Source: Pseudomonas sp. VD-NE ins (GTDB lineage Bacteria; Pseudomonadota; Gammaproteobacteria; Pseudomonadales; Pseudomonadaceae). From it: 64,000 bases of DNA. Below, piece after piece: positions 18,864-27,067 of this stretch. Where the stretch lies: positions 2,933,001-2,997,000 of the forward strand of contig NZ_CP134772.1 in assembly GCF_031882575.1 (NCBI RefSeq), read 5' to 3'. Every line of letters begins with the position of its first letter. The first letter of the stretch is position 1. The position numbers and the translations under genes are program-made. The notes under the pieces were generated by a model. The model had not been told where the DNA came from and did no database searches. It saw only the letters and a list, made by a program, of their open reading frames with translations.

Positions 18864-20021
18864 TTACTGACCAGAGGTCTGGGCAACTGGAAGAGGGGTG
18901 TCGTCGATCTGCACTTTCTCGCCGGGACGGGCGTGTTGCAGGCCTTCGATGACGATGCGGTCGCCAGGCTTGAGGCCGCCGGTGACGATCCAGCGATTGT
19001 TCTGCACCGCGCCGAGTTGCACCGGTTGTTCGGCGACGCGCATTTGCTCATCGACGGTCAACACCTGGGCAATGCCGGCGCTGTCACGCTGCACGGCGCG
19101 TTGCGGCACGGTGATGCCGTTCTGGATGGTTGCCTGCTCGAGGCGCACGCGGATGAAACTGCCGGGCAGCAAGTCGAGATCCGGGTTGGGGAATTCGCTG
19201 CGCAGGATGATCTGGCCAGTACCCGGATCGACAGTGATGTCGCTGAACAGCAGCTTGCCGGGCAGCGGGTAGAGGCTGCCGTCATCCTGAATCAGCGTGG
19301 CTTTGACCTGATCCTGACCGACTTCCTGCAGTTGCCCGGAGCGGAACGCGCGGCGCAACTCATTGAGTTCACGGGTCGACTGGGTGAGGTCGGCGTGAAT
19401 CGGGTTGAGTTGCTGAATCAGGGCTAGCGGCGTGGTTTCGTTCTGCCCGACCAGTGCACCTTCGGTGACCAGCGCACGGCCGACGCGACCGGAAATTGGT
19501 GCGGTGACGGTGGCATAACCCAGATTCAGTTTCGCCCGTTCGACGGCAGCCTTGCTGGCCGCAACGTCAGCGGCGGTCTGCCGGGCATTGGCGCGGGCGT
19601 TGTCATAGTCCTGACCGCTGATGGCTTTGTCGTCGATCAACTGGGCGTAGCGCTGCTCCTGCAGTTTGGCCTGGAACGCATTGGCTTCGGCCTTGCGCAG
19701 GGCGGCTTCGGCGCTGTCGAGGTCAGCCTTGAACGGCGCCGGGTCGATGCGGAACAGCACGTCGCCCTTTTTCACGTCGCTGCCTTCGCGGAAGGTGCGC
19801 TGCAAGACCACACCGGCTACCCGTGCGCGCACTTCGGCGATGCGTGGCGCGGCGATGCGGCCGCTGAGTTCGCTGCTGATCGTCAGGGGATGCGCTTCGA
19901 TCGTCTCGATGCGCACCGTGGCCGGTGGCGTCTGATCCTCTGCCTTCGAGGACGAATCACAGGCGCTCAGCGTCAGCGCCATCGTGATCAGGCCGAGCCC
20001 GGCCAGCAGTTTGTTCGACAT
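18864..20021 (-). CDS. RND efflux periplasmic adaptor (membrane fusion) lipoprotein
   Basis: Adaptor of 385 residues that links the inner-membrane pump to an outer-membrane channel. ATG 20021 follows GGGGG; a TTG six bases earlier is the alternative. The lipobox LSAC puts the acylated Cys at residue 21. Then come the barrel-sandwich lipoyl halves (RVAGVVLQRTFREGSDVKKGDVLF and ATVTAPISGRVGRALVTEG) flanking a coiled-coil hairpin (about residues 95-155), and the beta-barrel and membrane-proximal domains. First gene of a two-gene operon. The 267 bp upstream to the divergent response regulator must hold both promoters; a REPIN lies there. Confidence 0.92.
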   Translation of the reverse strand: MSNKLLAGLGLITMALTLSACDSSSKAEDQTPPATVRIETIEAHPLTISSELSGRIAAPRIAEVRARVAGVVLQRTFREGSDVKKGDVLFRIDPAPFKADLDSAEAALRKAEANAFQAKLQEQRYAQLIDDKAISGQDYDNARANARQTAADVAASKAAVERAKLNLGYATVTAPISGRVGRALVTEGALVGQNETTPLALIQQLNPIHADLTQSTRELNELRRAFRSGQLQEVGQDQVKATLIQDDGSLYPLPGKLLFSDITVDPGTGQIILRSEFPNPDLDLLPGSFIRVRLEQATIQNGITVPQRAVQRDSAGIAQVLTVDEQMRVAEQPVQLGAVQNNRWIVTGGLKPGDRIVIEGLQHARPGEKVQIDDTPLPVAQTSGQ

Positions 20022-20182
20022 GTACAACCCCCAATATTGATGTCCGCATCCTACGGGCAGACGCCGAGATTAGCGGTGAAGCTTTGTAGGCGCTGTGTGA
20101 AATTGTGTAAGGGTTTTGCTCAGGGGTGGGCGAGGGCGTATATCCTTCAGGTCTTGAAATTTATTGCGACAGATAGATAGCT

Positions 20183-20247
20183 TTCGCGAGCAGGCTCGCT
20201 CCCACAGGGGATCGCATTCCAAGTGTGGGAGCGAGCCTGCTCGCGAA
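20183..20247. repeat. REPIN, type B
   Basis: Inverted REP copies TTCGCGAGCAGGCTCGCTCC (20183-20205) and GTGGGAGCGAGCCTGCTCG (20225-20247) with a short 19-base spacer, 41 bases upstream of the response regulator start. It lies inside the divergent promoter region. Confidence 0.9.
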
Positions 20248-20288
20248 TGGGCCTTATCAGTCGCCACAGCACTTTCTGGATCACCCCC

Positions 20289-20990
20289 ATGCCCAACATC
20301 CTCCTGGTCGAAGACGACACCGCCCTCGCCGAACTGATTTCCAGCTACCTGGAGCGCAACGGTTATTCCGTCAGCGTGATCGGCCGTGGTGACCACGTGC
20401 GTGAACGGGCGCGGGTCAATCCGCCGGATCTGGTGATCCTCGACCTGATGCTGCCCGGCCTCGATGGCCTGCAAGTCTGCCGTTTGCTGCGCGCCGATTC
20501 GGCGACGCTGCCGATCCTGATGCTGACGGCCCGCGACGACAGCCACGACCAAGTGCTGGGCCTGGAAATGGGCGCCGACGATTACGTCACCAAACCGTGC
20601 GAGCCGCGCGTATTGCTGGCACGGGTGCGCACCTTGTTGCGCCGCAGCAGCCTCGGCGAACCGCTGACCGCCAATGACCGCATTCTCATGGGCAATCTGT
20701 GCATCGACCTGTCGGAGCGCACCGTGACCTGGCGCGATCAACCGGTCGAGCTGTCCAGCGGTGAATACAACCTGCTCGTGGTGCTGGCTCGCCATGCCGG
20801 CGAAGTGTTGAGCCGCGACCAGATCCTGCAACGCCTGCGCGGTATCGAGTTCAATGGTACCGATCGCTCGGTGGACGTGGCGATCTCCAAGCTGCGCCGC
20901 AAATTCGACGACCACGCCGGCGAGGCGCGCAAGATCAAGACCGTGTGGGGCAAAGGCTATCTGTTCAGCCGTTCCGAGTGGGAATGCTGA
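20289..20990 (+). CDS. OmpR/PhoB-family response regulator, RstA-like
   Basis: Two-domain regulator of 233 residues. The receiver domain has the acidic pair E8-D9-D10, phospho-acceptor D52 (LVILDLMLPG) and the switch Lys in DDYVTKPCEP. The C-terminal winged helix (about residues 135-230) includes LSSGEYNLLVVLARHAGEVLSR and DRSVDVAISKLRRKFDD. I start it at ATG 20289, because the frame upstream to 20223 only reads through the REP. It is followed after four bases by its sensor kinase. Divergence from the RND operon suggests it controls efflux in response to envelope stress or a substrate. Confidence 0.92.
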   Translation: MPNILLVEDDTALAELISSYLERNGYSVSVIGRGDHVRERARVNPPDLVILDLMLPGLDGLQVCRLLRADSATLPILMLTARDDSHDQVLGLEMGADDYVTKPCEPRVLLARVRTLLRRSSLGEPLTANDRILMGNLCIDLSERTVTWRDQPVELSSGEYNLLVVLARHAGEVLSRDQILQRLRGIEFNGTDRSVDVAISKLRRKFDDHAGEARKIKTVWGKGYLFSRSEWEC

Positions 20991-20994
20991 GCTG

Positions 20995-22296
20995 ATGTTT
21001 CGCATCCTGTTTCGCCTGTATCTGGTGACGATCGTCTCCTACAGCGCAGCGATCTATCTGGTGCCGGATCTGGTGGTCATGGCATTCCGCGAGCGCTTCG
21101 TCACCTACAACCTCGATTATTCGCGCGGCCTGCAATCGCTGATCACCCGCCAGTTTCATGCGGTGCCGCACGAGCAGTGGCCGGCGCTGGCGGCGTCGAT
21201 GGACAAGGATTTCCAGCCACTGCACATCGTCCTGGCGCGGATCGACGATGCCGAGTTCACCGCCATCGAGCAGCAACGCCTGCGCCGCGGTGAAAACGTC
21301 GTGCGTATCGGCGATTGGGGCTGGCGCACACTGGCGGTGACGCCGCTGGATGACACCACGGCCGTGCAAATGGTCGTGCCGCCGGACCCGATGGACGTCA
21401 ATCTGTTGTACTGGAGCATCAACGTGCTGATCGGCGCGAGTCTGCTCGCCTGCCTGCTGATGTGGCTGCGCCCGCACTGGCGTGATCTGGAGCGGCTCAA
21501 AGGCACTGCCGAACGCTTCGGCAAAGGCCATTTGAGTGAGCGCACGAAGATCGCCCAGAGCTCCAACATCGGCAGCCTCGCCAATGTTTTCGACACCATG
21601 GCCGGCGATATCGAAAACCTGCTCAATCAGCAACGTGACCTGCTCAATGCCGTGTCCCACGAACTGCGCACGCCGTTGACGCGTCTGGACTTTGGCCTGG
21701 CGCTGGCTCTGTCCGATGACTTGCCGGCCGCCAGCCGCGAGCGCTTGTTGGGCCTGGTCGCGCACATTCGCGAGCTGGATGAGTTGGTGCTGGAGTTGCT
21801 TTCCTACAGCCGTTTGCAGAACCCGGCGCAATTGCCGGAGCAGGTCGAGGTGTCGCTGGATGAGTTCATCGACAGCATTCTGGGCAGTGTCGATGAAGAG
21901 CTGGAATCACCGGAAATCGTCATCGACGTGTTGCTGCACGGCCAGCTCGAACGCTTCTCGCTCGATCCGCGCCTGACCGCGCGCGCGATCCAGAACCTGC
22001 TGCGCAACGCCATGCGCTATTGCGAAAAGCGCATCCAGATTGGCGTGCAGGTCAATGCCGAGGGCTGTGAGATCTGGGTCGACGATGACGGCATCGGCAT
22101 TCCCGATGACGAGCGGGAGCGGATTTTCGAGCCGTTCTATCGGCTGGATCGCAGTCGTGATCGGGCAACGGGTGGGTTTGGGCTGGGGCTGGCGATCAGT
22201 CGTCGGGCACTGGAAGCGCAGGGTGGCACGTTAACGGTTGAAAGTTCGCCGTTGGGCGGTGCGCGGTTTCGGCTGTGGTTGCCCACTAACGCCTGA
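20995..22296 (+). CDS. Sensor histidine kinase, RstB-like
   Basis: Membrane histidine kinase of 433 residues, partner of the regulator four bases upstream. TM1 is at about residues 5-28, a ~110-residue periplasmic sensor follows, TM2 is near 142-160 (INVLIGASLLACLLMWL), then HAMP (about 160-212) and the dimerisation domain with phospho-acceptor H222 in VSHELRTPLTRLDF. The ATP-binding domain has the N box NLLRNAMRYCEK, the G1 box DDDGIGIPDDERERIFEPFYRLD and the G2 box GGFGLGLAI. ATG 20995 is preceded by a weak ribosome site and is probably coupled to the regulator. Confidence 0.92.
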   Translation: MFRILFRLYLVTIVSYSAAIYLVPDLVVMAFRERFVTYNLDYSRGLQSLITRQFHAVPHEQWPALAASMDKDFQPLHIVLARIDDAEFTAIEQQRLRRGENVVRIGDWGWRTLAVTPLDDTTAVQMVVPPDPMDVNLLYWSINVLIGASLLACLLMWLRPHWRDLERLKGTAERFGKGHLSERTKIAQSSNIGSLANVFDTMAGDIENLLNQQRDLLNAVSHELRTPLTRLDFGLALALSDDLPAASRERLLGLVAHIRELDELVLELLSYSRLQNPAQLPEQVEVSLDEFIDSILGSVDEELESPEIVIDVLLHGQLERFSLDPRLTARAIQNLLRNAMRYCEKRIQIGVQVNAEGCEIWVDDDGIGIPDDERERIFEPFYRLDRSRDRATGGFGLGLAISRRALEAQGGTLTVESSPLGGARFRLWLPTNA

Positions 22297-22338
22297 GCTT
22301 TATGCCTTTGAACATATCCCACAGGTGGCCGGGGTTGT

Positions 22339-22965
22339 TCAGACCAGTTCTGTGGATTGAATCAACCCGACCCCGGCACTTTGCATCCGCTCAATCGCTG
22401 CCGCCAGTGATCCATTCATATCGATCGCCCGGCACGCATCCAGCACCACGTAAGCCCTGAATCCCGCCGCCCGTGCATCCAGCGCCGAAAACATCACACA
22501 GAAATCCAGCGCCAGCCCCACCATGTAGACCGTATCGATCCCGCGCTCTTTCAGGTAGCCGGACAGCCCCGTGGTGGTGCGACGATCGGCTTCCAGAAAG
22601 GCCGAATAGCTGTCGATATCAGGATTGCAGCCCTTGCGAATGATCAACTGGGCATGAGGCAAGTCGAGTCCCTGGTGAAACTCGGCCCCTTCTGTCGATT
22701 GCACACAGTGGTCGGGCCAGAGTGTCTGCTCGCCGTACGGCAACTGAATGACATCGTAGGGCTGGTGACCGGGATGACTCGAAGCAAAGGATGCGTGACC
22801 GATCGGGTGCCAGTCCTGGGCAATGACCACCTGCGTGAACTGGCGGGCGAGCTGGTTGATCAGCGGCACAATCAGGTCACCTTCCGGTACTGCCAATTGG
22901 CCGCCGGGGGTGAAGTCGTTTTGAACGTCGATCACCAGTAAGGCAGATCGGGATGAATCAGGCAT
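22339..22965 (-). CDS. pncA: Nicotinamidase PncA (isochorismatase-like)
   Basis: Cysteine hydrolase of 208 residues converting nicotinamide to nicotinate for NAD salvage. The triad is visible: Asp in LLVIDVQNDF, Lys in IIRKGCNP and Cys in VGLALDFCVMF. The metal site is in QDWHPIGHASF. ATG 22965 is preceded by an excellent AAGGAGGA, so the longer frame to 23022 is not used. It stands alone, 47 bases downstream of the anti-sigma gene on the same strand. Confidence 0.92.
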   Translation of the reverse strand: MPDSSRSALLVIDVQNDFTPGGQLAVPEGDLIVPLINQLARQFTQVVIAQDWHPIGHASFASSHPGHQPYDVIQLPYGEQTLWPDHCVQSTEGAEFHQGLDLPHAQLIIRKGCNPDIDSYSAFLEADRRTTTGLSGYLKERGIDTVYMVGLALDFCVMFSALDARAAGFRAYVVLDACRAIDMNGSLAAAIERMQSAGVGLIQSTELV

Positions 22966-23011
22966 ATTGGAGTCCTCCTTGGAAAAATACTCGCTCAGCA
23001 TAGTCCAGGAT

Positions 23012-23773
23012 CTAGCCGGCAATTAAGCGGCTTTTCAACAGTTTCGCCTTGTCTTCCAGTGCTATCGGGACGTCGTGTCCGATCAGCATCCACGCATGTT
23101 CACGCTCGGTCCAATAGACCACATTCATCTCACGCCGACGCTCATGGGCCAACGGCTGACTGCCGCTGTTCGAGCGGGTCACACACAGCGCCAATGGCCC
23201 ATGCTTCGCATCCAGATAAACGATCTGCGCAATGGGCACGCCGTCGTACTCGAGCATCTGTGCCCGTTTGAACTCGGCACCGGGCAGCTTCAAAGTCGCT
23301 GGCGAAAGGTTCAGGCCAAGGCGTGCATCAATCGTGCGCAGTTGCGCGCGTTGGGTCGCGTCGTCGGTGGGCAGATGATCGAGCGTCTGCGGCACGTACA
23401 GGGCCATGTAATCGCCCACCAATGCGCGCCAGTTGTTTGATTGCGCGGCGTGCCAGCCGAGGAATAACCGGTCGGCCAACACACCACCCGCTAACAGCGC
23501 TGCTGCGGCGCCACCGATAAACCAGCGGCGGTTGAAGCCCGGACGCTGCGGTGAAGGAATCGCATCGAGCCGCGCTTGCAAGCGATCCAGCGGCGCCTGT
23601 TGTGCCAGCTCGTCATAGGCTTTCTTGTACGGCAGATTGCTGCGGCCGAGCCATTGCACGCGCAGACTGAGCAACGAGTCTTCGGCAATGGCGCTGTCGA
23701 GTTGATGGCGATATTCCTGCTCGAGTTCTCCGTCGAGGTAGGCGACCAGTTGCTCATCCGAAGGTGTGTTCAT
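23012..23773 (-). CDS. Anti-sigma factor (transmembrane)
   Basis: Anti-sigma protein of 253 residues that would hold its cognate ECF sigma at the inner membrane. The N-terminal ~80 residues have the compact anti-sigma fold (DEQLVAYLDGELEQEYRHQL). A single membrane helix follows RRWFIGGAAAALLAGGVLADRLFL (about residues 82-105), and the rest is a periplasmic sensor domain ending LLKSRLIAG. I see no HxxxCxxC zinc motif, so this is not a ZAS redox type. Its ATG overlaps the sigma stop (ATGA), indicating coupled translation. Confidence 0.85.
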   Translation of the reverse strand: MNTPSDEQLVAYLDGELEQEYRHQLDSAIAEDSLLSLRVQWLGRSNLPYKKAYDELAQQAPLDRLQARLDAIPSPQRPGFNRRWFIGGAAAALLAGGVLADRLFLGWHAAQSNNWRALVGDYMALYVPQTLDHLPTDDATQRAQLRTIDARLGLNLSPATLKLPGAEFKRAQMLEYDGVPIAQIVYLDAKHGPLALCVTRSNSGSQPLAHERRREMNVVYWTEREHAWMLIGHDVPIALEDKAKLLKSRLIAG

Positions 23774-24300
23774 GAGCGGTCTCCTTCGGTGGGTTTCGGC
23801 ACTGCCTGCAACGGTGGGTATTCGGCGAGTTTGAGGCGGGCGGTAGCCAGACGGCTCATGACCGTGCCGATCGGCACTTGCAGGATCTCGGCGACTTCGC
23901 GGTAGGACAAGCCTTCGACATAAGCCAGATACACCGTCTCGCGTTGGGTTTCCGGCAAGGCATCGACGCGACGAATCACCTGCGCCGCCATCACATGCGT
24001 CTGCGCGGCGTACTCACCGTCGAACGCCAGTTGGCCATCGGCATCCACCTGACCCGCGCCGTGGCGCACGCGACGAGCGCGCATTTCATTGAGCCAGATC
24101 GAATGCAGAATGCTCAGCAACCAGCGGTCCATGCGCGTGCCGGCGCTGTACTGATTGGCGCGTTCCAGCGCTCGCACACACGTGGCCTGCACCAGATCCT
24201 CGGCCACATGCCGGTTGCGCGACAGCAGCAAGCCGTAGCGCCACAGTCGCGCCAGATGCTGTGCGAGTTCTGCTCTGAATGCCTGATCGTTGAAGATGAT
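23770..24300 (-). CDS. ECF RNA polymerase sigma factor with probable non-canonical (ATC) start
   Basis: ECF-type sigma factor. Region 2 reads through LARLWRYGLLLSRNRHVAEDLVQATC and region 4 is LPETQRETVYLAYVEGLSYREVAEILQV. The first standard start in frame is TTG 24231, but it falls inside region 2.1 and would remove conserved helix residues. The same frame continues upstream as AFRAELAQHLARLWRYG with no ATG, GTG or TTG before the stop at 24319. An ATC at 24300 has AAGGG five bases before it and would give 176 residues, the usual length. I therefore place the start at ATC 24300 (IIFNDQAFRAEL...). It overlaps the anti-sigma gene by four bases and follows the repeat protein gene by 18. Confidence 0.8.
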   Translation of the reverse strand: MIFNDQAFRAELAQHLARLWRYGLLLSRNRHVAEDLVQATCVRALERANQYSAGTRMDRWLLSILHSIWLNEMRARRVRHGAGQVDADGQLAFDGEYAAQTHVMAAQVIRRVDALPETQRETVYLAYVEGLSYREVAEILQVPIGTVMSRLATARLKLAEYPPLQAVPKPTEGDRS

Positions 24301-24318
24301 GGCGGCCCTTATAAGTGC

Positions 24319-24852
24319 TCAGGTTTTCGATGAATCATTGATGGCTTCGGCCAGGTCCTGGTATTCCTCGCAGGACGTGCCGCAAATCGATTGGATCTGC
24401 TGCAACTGCTCCTGCGCCAGGTCGACGCGGCCTTTGATCACATAGGCCTCGCCGAGGTATTCGCGCACTTGCGCGTATTGCGGATCGAGCTTCACCGATT
24501 GCAGGTAATAACCGATGCCCTCGTCAGTGCGCCCCAGTTTGCGCGTGGCGTAACCGCGATAGTTAAGGGCCTTGGCGGTGTCCGGTTGCTTCAGTGTGTC
24601 GAGCAGCGTCAGGGCTTCTTCGTAGCGACCGACCTTGGCGAGGCGATAGGCATAATCTGTACGGTCGGCATCCGAAAGTGCTTTGCTGACTTGCATCACG
24701 CATTTCTGCGTTTTGCTGTCCCAGACCTGGCCTTTCGGGCATTCCGGTTTCTGCACCGGCGCTTCTTCATCACCATTGGCCAAGGCCAACTGGCTGGACA
24801 TCGCGGCGACCAGCAGCAACGGGGCGGCGAACATAACGGAACGGATAGTCAT
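24319..24852 (-). CDS. Exported tetratricopeptide-repeat protein
   Basis: Protein of 177 residues with a Sec signal peptide (MTIRSVMFAAPLLLVAAMSSQLALA). A Cys-containing stretch (ECPKGQVWDSKTQKCVMQ, about residues 37-54) recalls chitin-binding-like or thrombospondin-like cysteine pairs. Then come about two and a half TPR units (LAKVGRYEEALTLLDTLKQ, LGRTDEGIGYYLQSVKLDP, IKGRVDLAQEQLQQI). Two further Cys (ICGTSCEE) suggest periplasmic disulfides. First gene of the operon with the sigma and anti-sigma genes, so it may belong to the same stress response. A TTG six bases upstream of the ATG is the alternative start. Confidence 0.8.
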   Translation of the reverse strand: MTIRSVMFAAPLLLVAAMSSQLALANGDEEAPVQKPECPKGQVWDSKTQKCVMQVSKALSDADRTDYAYRLAKVGRYEEALTLLDTLKQPDTAKALNYRGYATRKLGRTDEGIGYYLQSVKLDPQYAQVREYLGEAYVIKGRVDLAQEQLQQIQSICGTSCEEYQDLAEAINDSSKT

Positions 24853-25011
24853 GGGCAAGGCTCCACAAGGGGTTATGTTTCATTTTGAACACCACAGGGT
24901 GAATTTTTATTCATTGCTTTATCAGTGACTGTTCAAGTTCAGCGTAAATTCAAGCGCTATGCTCGTCAGCGTCTGCCGTCGATCCGATGTTTTGCCGTAA
25001 GGAGCGTTGCC

Positions 25012-25785
25012 ATGACCGACCACGTCCATCACTCAGCCGCTGCCGGCTACAAAACGGCTGCCGACACCTATGTGAAAGGTCGGCCGGACTATCCGCCGCA
25101 GGTCAGTGAGTGGTTGGCCGCGACGCTGGGCCTGGATGGGCACAAGACCGTGATCGATCTGGGCGCCGGCACCGGCAAGTTCACCGGACGCCTGGTGGCG
25201 ACCGGCGCGCAAGTGATCGCGGTTGAACCGGTGGCGCAGATGCTGGAGAAACTCTCTGATGCATGGCCCGATGTGCTGGCCGTGAGCGGCACCGCGACCG
25301 ATCTGCCGTTGCCGGACGCCTCAGTCGATGCGGTGATCTGCGCACAAGCGTTTCACTGGTTCGCCAGCACCGAGGCGCTGACAGAAATCGCGCGGGTGCT
25401 CAAGCCCGGTGGCAAGTTGGGGCTGATCTGGAACCTGCGCGACACCCAAGTCAGTTGGGTGCCGAAACTGGACGCTATCGTCAATGCGCTGGAGGGCGAC
25501 ACGCCACGCTATTACACCGGCGCCTGGCGCACAGCGTTTCCGCACCCGGCGTTCGCGCCTTTGCAGGTCCAGCGGTTTCACCATGGCCACACCGGCTCGC
25601 CGGAAGACGTGATCTTCAACCGCGTGCGCTCGACCAGTTTCATCGCCGCGCTGCCGGAGGCGCAGCGGGCGAAGGTCGATGAGCAGATTCGTGCGCTGAT
25701 TGCTGCCGAGCCGGAACTGCACGGCAGGGATGTGGTGACGGTGCCGTATGAAACGGCGGCGTATGTTGCGGTGAGGCAGGGATGA
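25012..25785 (+). CDS. SAM-dependent class I methyltransferase
   Basis: Methyltransferase of 257 residues with a Methyltransf_11 type core. Motif I is VIDLGAGTGKFTGRL (about residues 44-58), the acidic end of strand 2 is VIAVEP, motif post-I is ATDLPLPDASVDAVICAQAFHWF, and motif III is EIARVLKPGGKLGLIWN. The N-terminus HHSAAAGYKTAADTYVKGRPDYPPQV is typical of a UbiE-like subgroup found across bacteria. Substrate is unknown. ATG 25012 follows TAAGGAG. It is a lone gene; no promoter element stands out. Confidence 0.85.
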   Translation: MTDHVHHSAAAGYKTAADTYVKGRPDYPPQVSEWLAATLGLDGHKTVIDLGAGTGKFTGRLVATGAQVIAVEPVAQMLEKLSDAWPDVLAVSGTATDLPLPDASVDAVICAQAFHWFASTEALTEIARVLKPGGKLGLIWNLRDTQVSWVPKLDAIVNALEGDTPRYYTGAWRTAFPHPAFAPLQVQRFHHGHTGSPEDVIFNRVRSTSFIAALPEAQRAKVDEQIRALIAAEPELHGRDVVTVPYETAAYVAVRQG

Positions 25786-25820
25786 GGCAGCCGGGTTGCG
25801 AGAACGAGGGGCTAACCAAG

Positions 25821-26303
25821 TCAATGTTTACCCCGGCGCTTGGTTGCAGCCGAGGTAAAGGTCTGATTTTTCATCTTGAACTTGCCATTTTTGATAGAGA
25901 CTTCCTGCCCATTTTTTTCATTTAGAGCGGTAAAGAATACTGTGCCCTCCACTTGTTCACCTTCGGATGACGGCACAATAGTTAGTGTTATTTCTCCTGA
26001 TTTTGAAAAGTACGAAACCGGATCACCAAGAGTGCCGACCGCATAGCTTCCTCGATAGTCGCCGTCCTTGGTCAGCTGATAGGTGCCTGTCGTTGCCCCT
26101 ACAGGGAAATAGACACTCAGATAGGCGTGTCGCCGCGGAAGCGGTCCGGAGAATTCCTGATCGCCAATAGCTTGCCAATAAGGGACAGGCACTGGGCGAG
26201 AACTGATGGCCAGATCTACTAACGTCGTATAAAACAACAAGCGTTCACCACCTTCCGTCTCGGCAGAAAACTCTCCTGTAGATGTGTACGCTGAATCACT
26301 CAT
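25821..26303 (-). CDS. Small hypothetical protein, lower GC
   Basis: I do not recognise this 160-residue soluble protein. It starts MSDSAYTSTGEFSAETEGG and ends in a basic tail (TSAATKRRGKH). It has alternating hydrophobic strands (YLSVYFPVGATTGTYQL, EITLTIVPSSEGEQVEGTVFFTAL) suggesting an all-beta fold, perhaps lectin- or lipocalin-like. No signal peptide, Cys or catalytic motif. GC is visibly lower than in the flanking genes, so it may be acquired. A minus-strand start at 26303 has only a weak ribosome site. Confidence 0.6.
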   Translation of the reverse strand: MSDSAYTSTGEFSAETEGGERLLFYTTLVDLAISSRPVPVPYWQAIGDQEFSGPLPRRHAYLSVYFPVGATTGTYQLTKDGDYRGSYAVGTLGDPVSYFSKSGEITLTIVPSSEGEQVEGTVFFTALNEKNGQEVSIKNGKFKMKNQTFTSAATKRRGKH

Positions 26304-26468
26304 CGCTCATGCTCCTGACGTATGGCCTCAATGGGATCAAGCTCCCGGTGAAGGCTCAAGTTACTGCATCAGGATGTGCCGCATAACTGTCATAGTTGAC
26401 AGTTGACATCTGGGTTGATCAGGCATTCTTGAACGAGACACACCTTGCCAGTGCTGACACCAACCCCT

Positions 26469-26491
26469 GTGGGAGCGAGCCTGCTCGCGAA
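26469..26491 (+). repeat. Single REP, type B
   Basis: One copy of the GTGGGAGCGAGCCTGCTCG element without an inverted partner nearby. A separate 8-bp hairpin (AACTGTCA / TGACAGTT, 26385-26404) lies in the same gap. Confidence 0.85.
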
Positions 26492-26521
26492 GGCGATCTA
26501 CCCGGCATCCGATCACCCGGA

Positions 26522-26860
26522 TCAACCCACCCGAGCCAGATCCACCACCTTCCTGTTGCGCTCGCGAACCCCACGCACCACCAGATACAACAACGGCCCA
26601 ACCGAGACAAAAACCGCCGTCAGCAACAAATAAGGCACTACCAACCAAACCGACTGCCCACGCGACCGCGCATCCTTGACCATCCAGATCCCGGCCAGTG
26701 TTGCCAGCAGATACAGATCAATTACCACCTGCGCAGTATCGGGCCGCGACATCAGGCTGATGCCAAAATCGATCAACGACTGTTCAGCCTGAAGCATCAC
26801 CGAAACGGTGTAACCGCTGAACGCGAGCAAAGCCGTGAGGGGCAGGGCGATAGACATCAT
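26522..26860 (-). CDS. Small membrane protein, DUF2834-like
   Basis: Membrane protein of 112 residues with three hydrophobic helices (about residues 4-24, 43-62 and 72-94). The stretch VIDLYLLATLAGIWMVKDARSRG and the final LLYLVVRGVRER resemble DUF2834 as I recall it. Function unknown. It starts at ATG 26860 or the adjacent ATG 26857; GGAAGGA upstream fits either. It is transcribed away from the threonine dehydratase leader, which matters for reading the hairpin at 27044 as an attenuator. Confidence 0.7.
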   Translation of the reverse strand: MMSIALPLTALLAFSGYTVSVMLQAEQSLIDFGISLMSRPDTAQVVIDLYLLATLAGIWMVKDARSRGQSVWLVVPYLLLTAVFVSVGPLLYLVVRGVRERNRKVVDLARVG

Positions 26861-26959
26861 GCATTCCTTCCGTGGTGTGATGAGAGAGTCGCCAGACTAA
26901 CGTCACCACGCAAAATTGGCCATTGACTTGCCAGCACCGCGCAGGCTAATTTCCAGCCC

Positions 26960-27025
26960 ATGACTTCGACTGTATCGCGCTGCCAGCCAATGATTATTAC
27001 CGCCATTCCTCATTTGGCGGGCTAG
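26960..27025 (+). CDS. Leader peptide with Ile/Thr control codons
   Basis: A 21-codon frame starts MTSTVSRCQP and ends MIITAIPHLAG. Codons 11-16 are ATG ATT ATT ACC GCC ATT (Met Ile Ile Thr Ala Ile), so three Ile and one Thr are packed just before the first RNA stem. The TAG (27023-27025) directly follows the strand that can act as antiterminator. It lies 83 bases upstream of the threonine dehydratase gene, the first enzyme from threonine to isoleucine. The ribosome site is weak. That it is translated is inferred from its fit to the attenuator. Confidence 0.72.
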   Translation: MTSTVSRCQPMIITAIPHLAG

Positions 27026-27067
27026 CTCACGACTGCAGCACCCAACCCGCCCTAGAGGCGGGTTTTT
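27000..27067 (+). promoter_or_regulatory. Transcription attenuator of the threonine dehydratase gene
   Basis: Four mutually exclusive strands can be read. Strand 1 CCGCCA (27000-27005) pairs with strand 2 TGGCGG (27015-27020). Strand 2 as GGCGGG (27016-27021) pairs with CCCGCC (27046-27051) of strand 3. Strand 3 AACCCGCC (27044-27051) pairs with strand 4 GGCGGGTT (27057-27064), followed by a T-run: an intrinsic terminator 42 bases before the gene. The nearest upstream gene is on the other strand, so this terminator has no other transcript to end. Ribosome stalling at the Ile/Thr codons would cover strand 1 and allow 2:3 antitermination. Confidence 0.75.

Noticed and set aside
17334..19427. 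697-codon plus-strand frame over the RND pump and adaptor
   Set aside because: Shadow of two well-conserved genes; composition is Arg/His/Gln-rich and it crosses the junction of two real genes.
20223..20288. N-terminal extension of the response regulator
   Set aside because: The extra codons translate a REP copy; ATG 20289 gives the normal receiver N-terminus.
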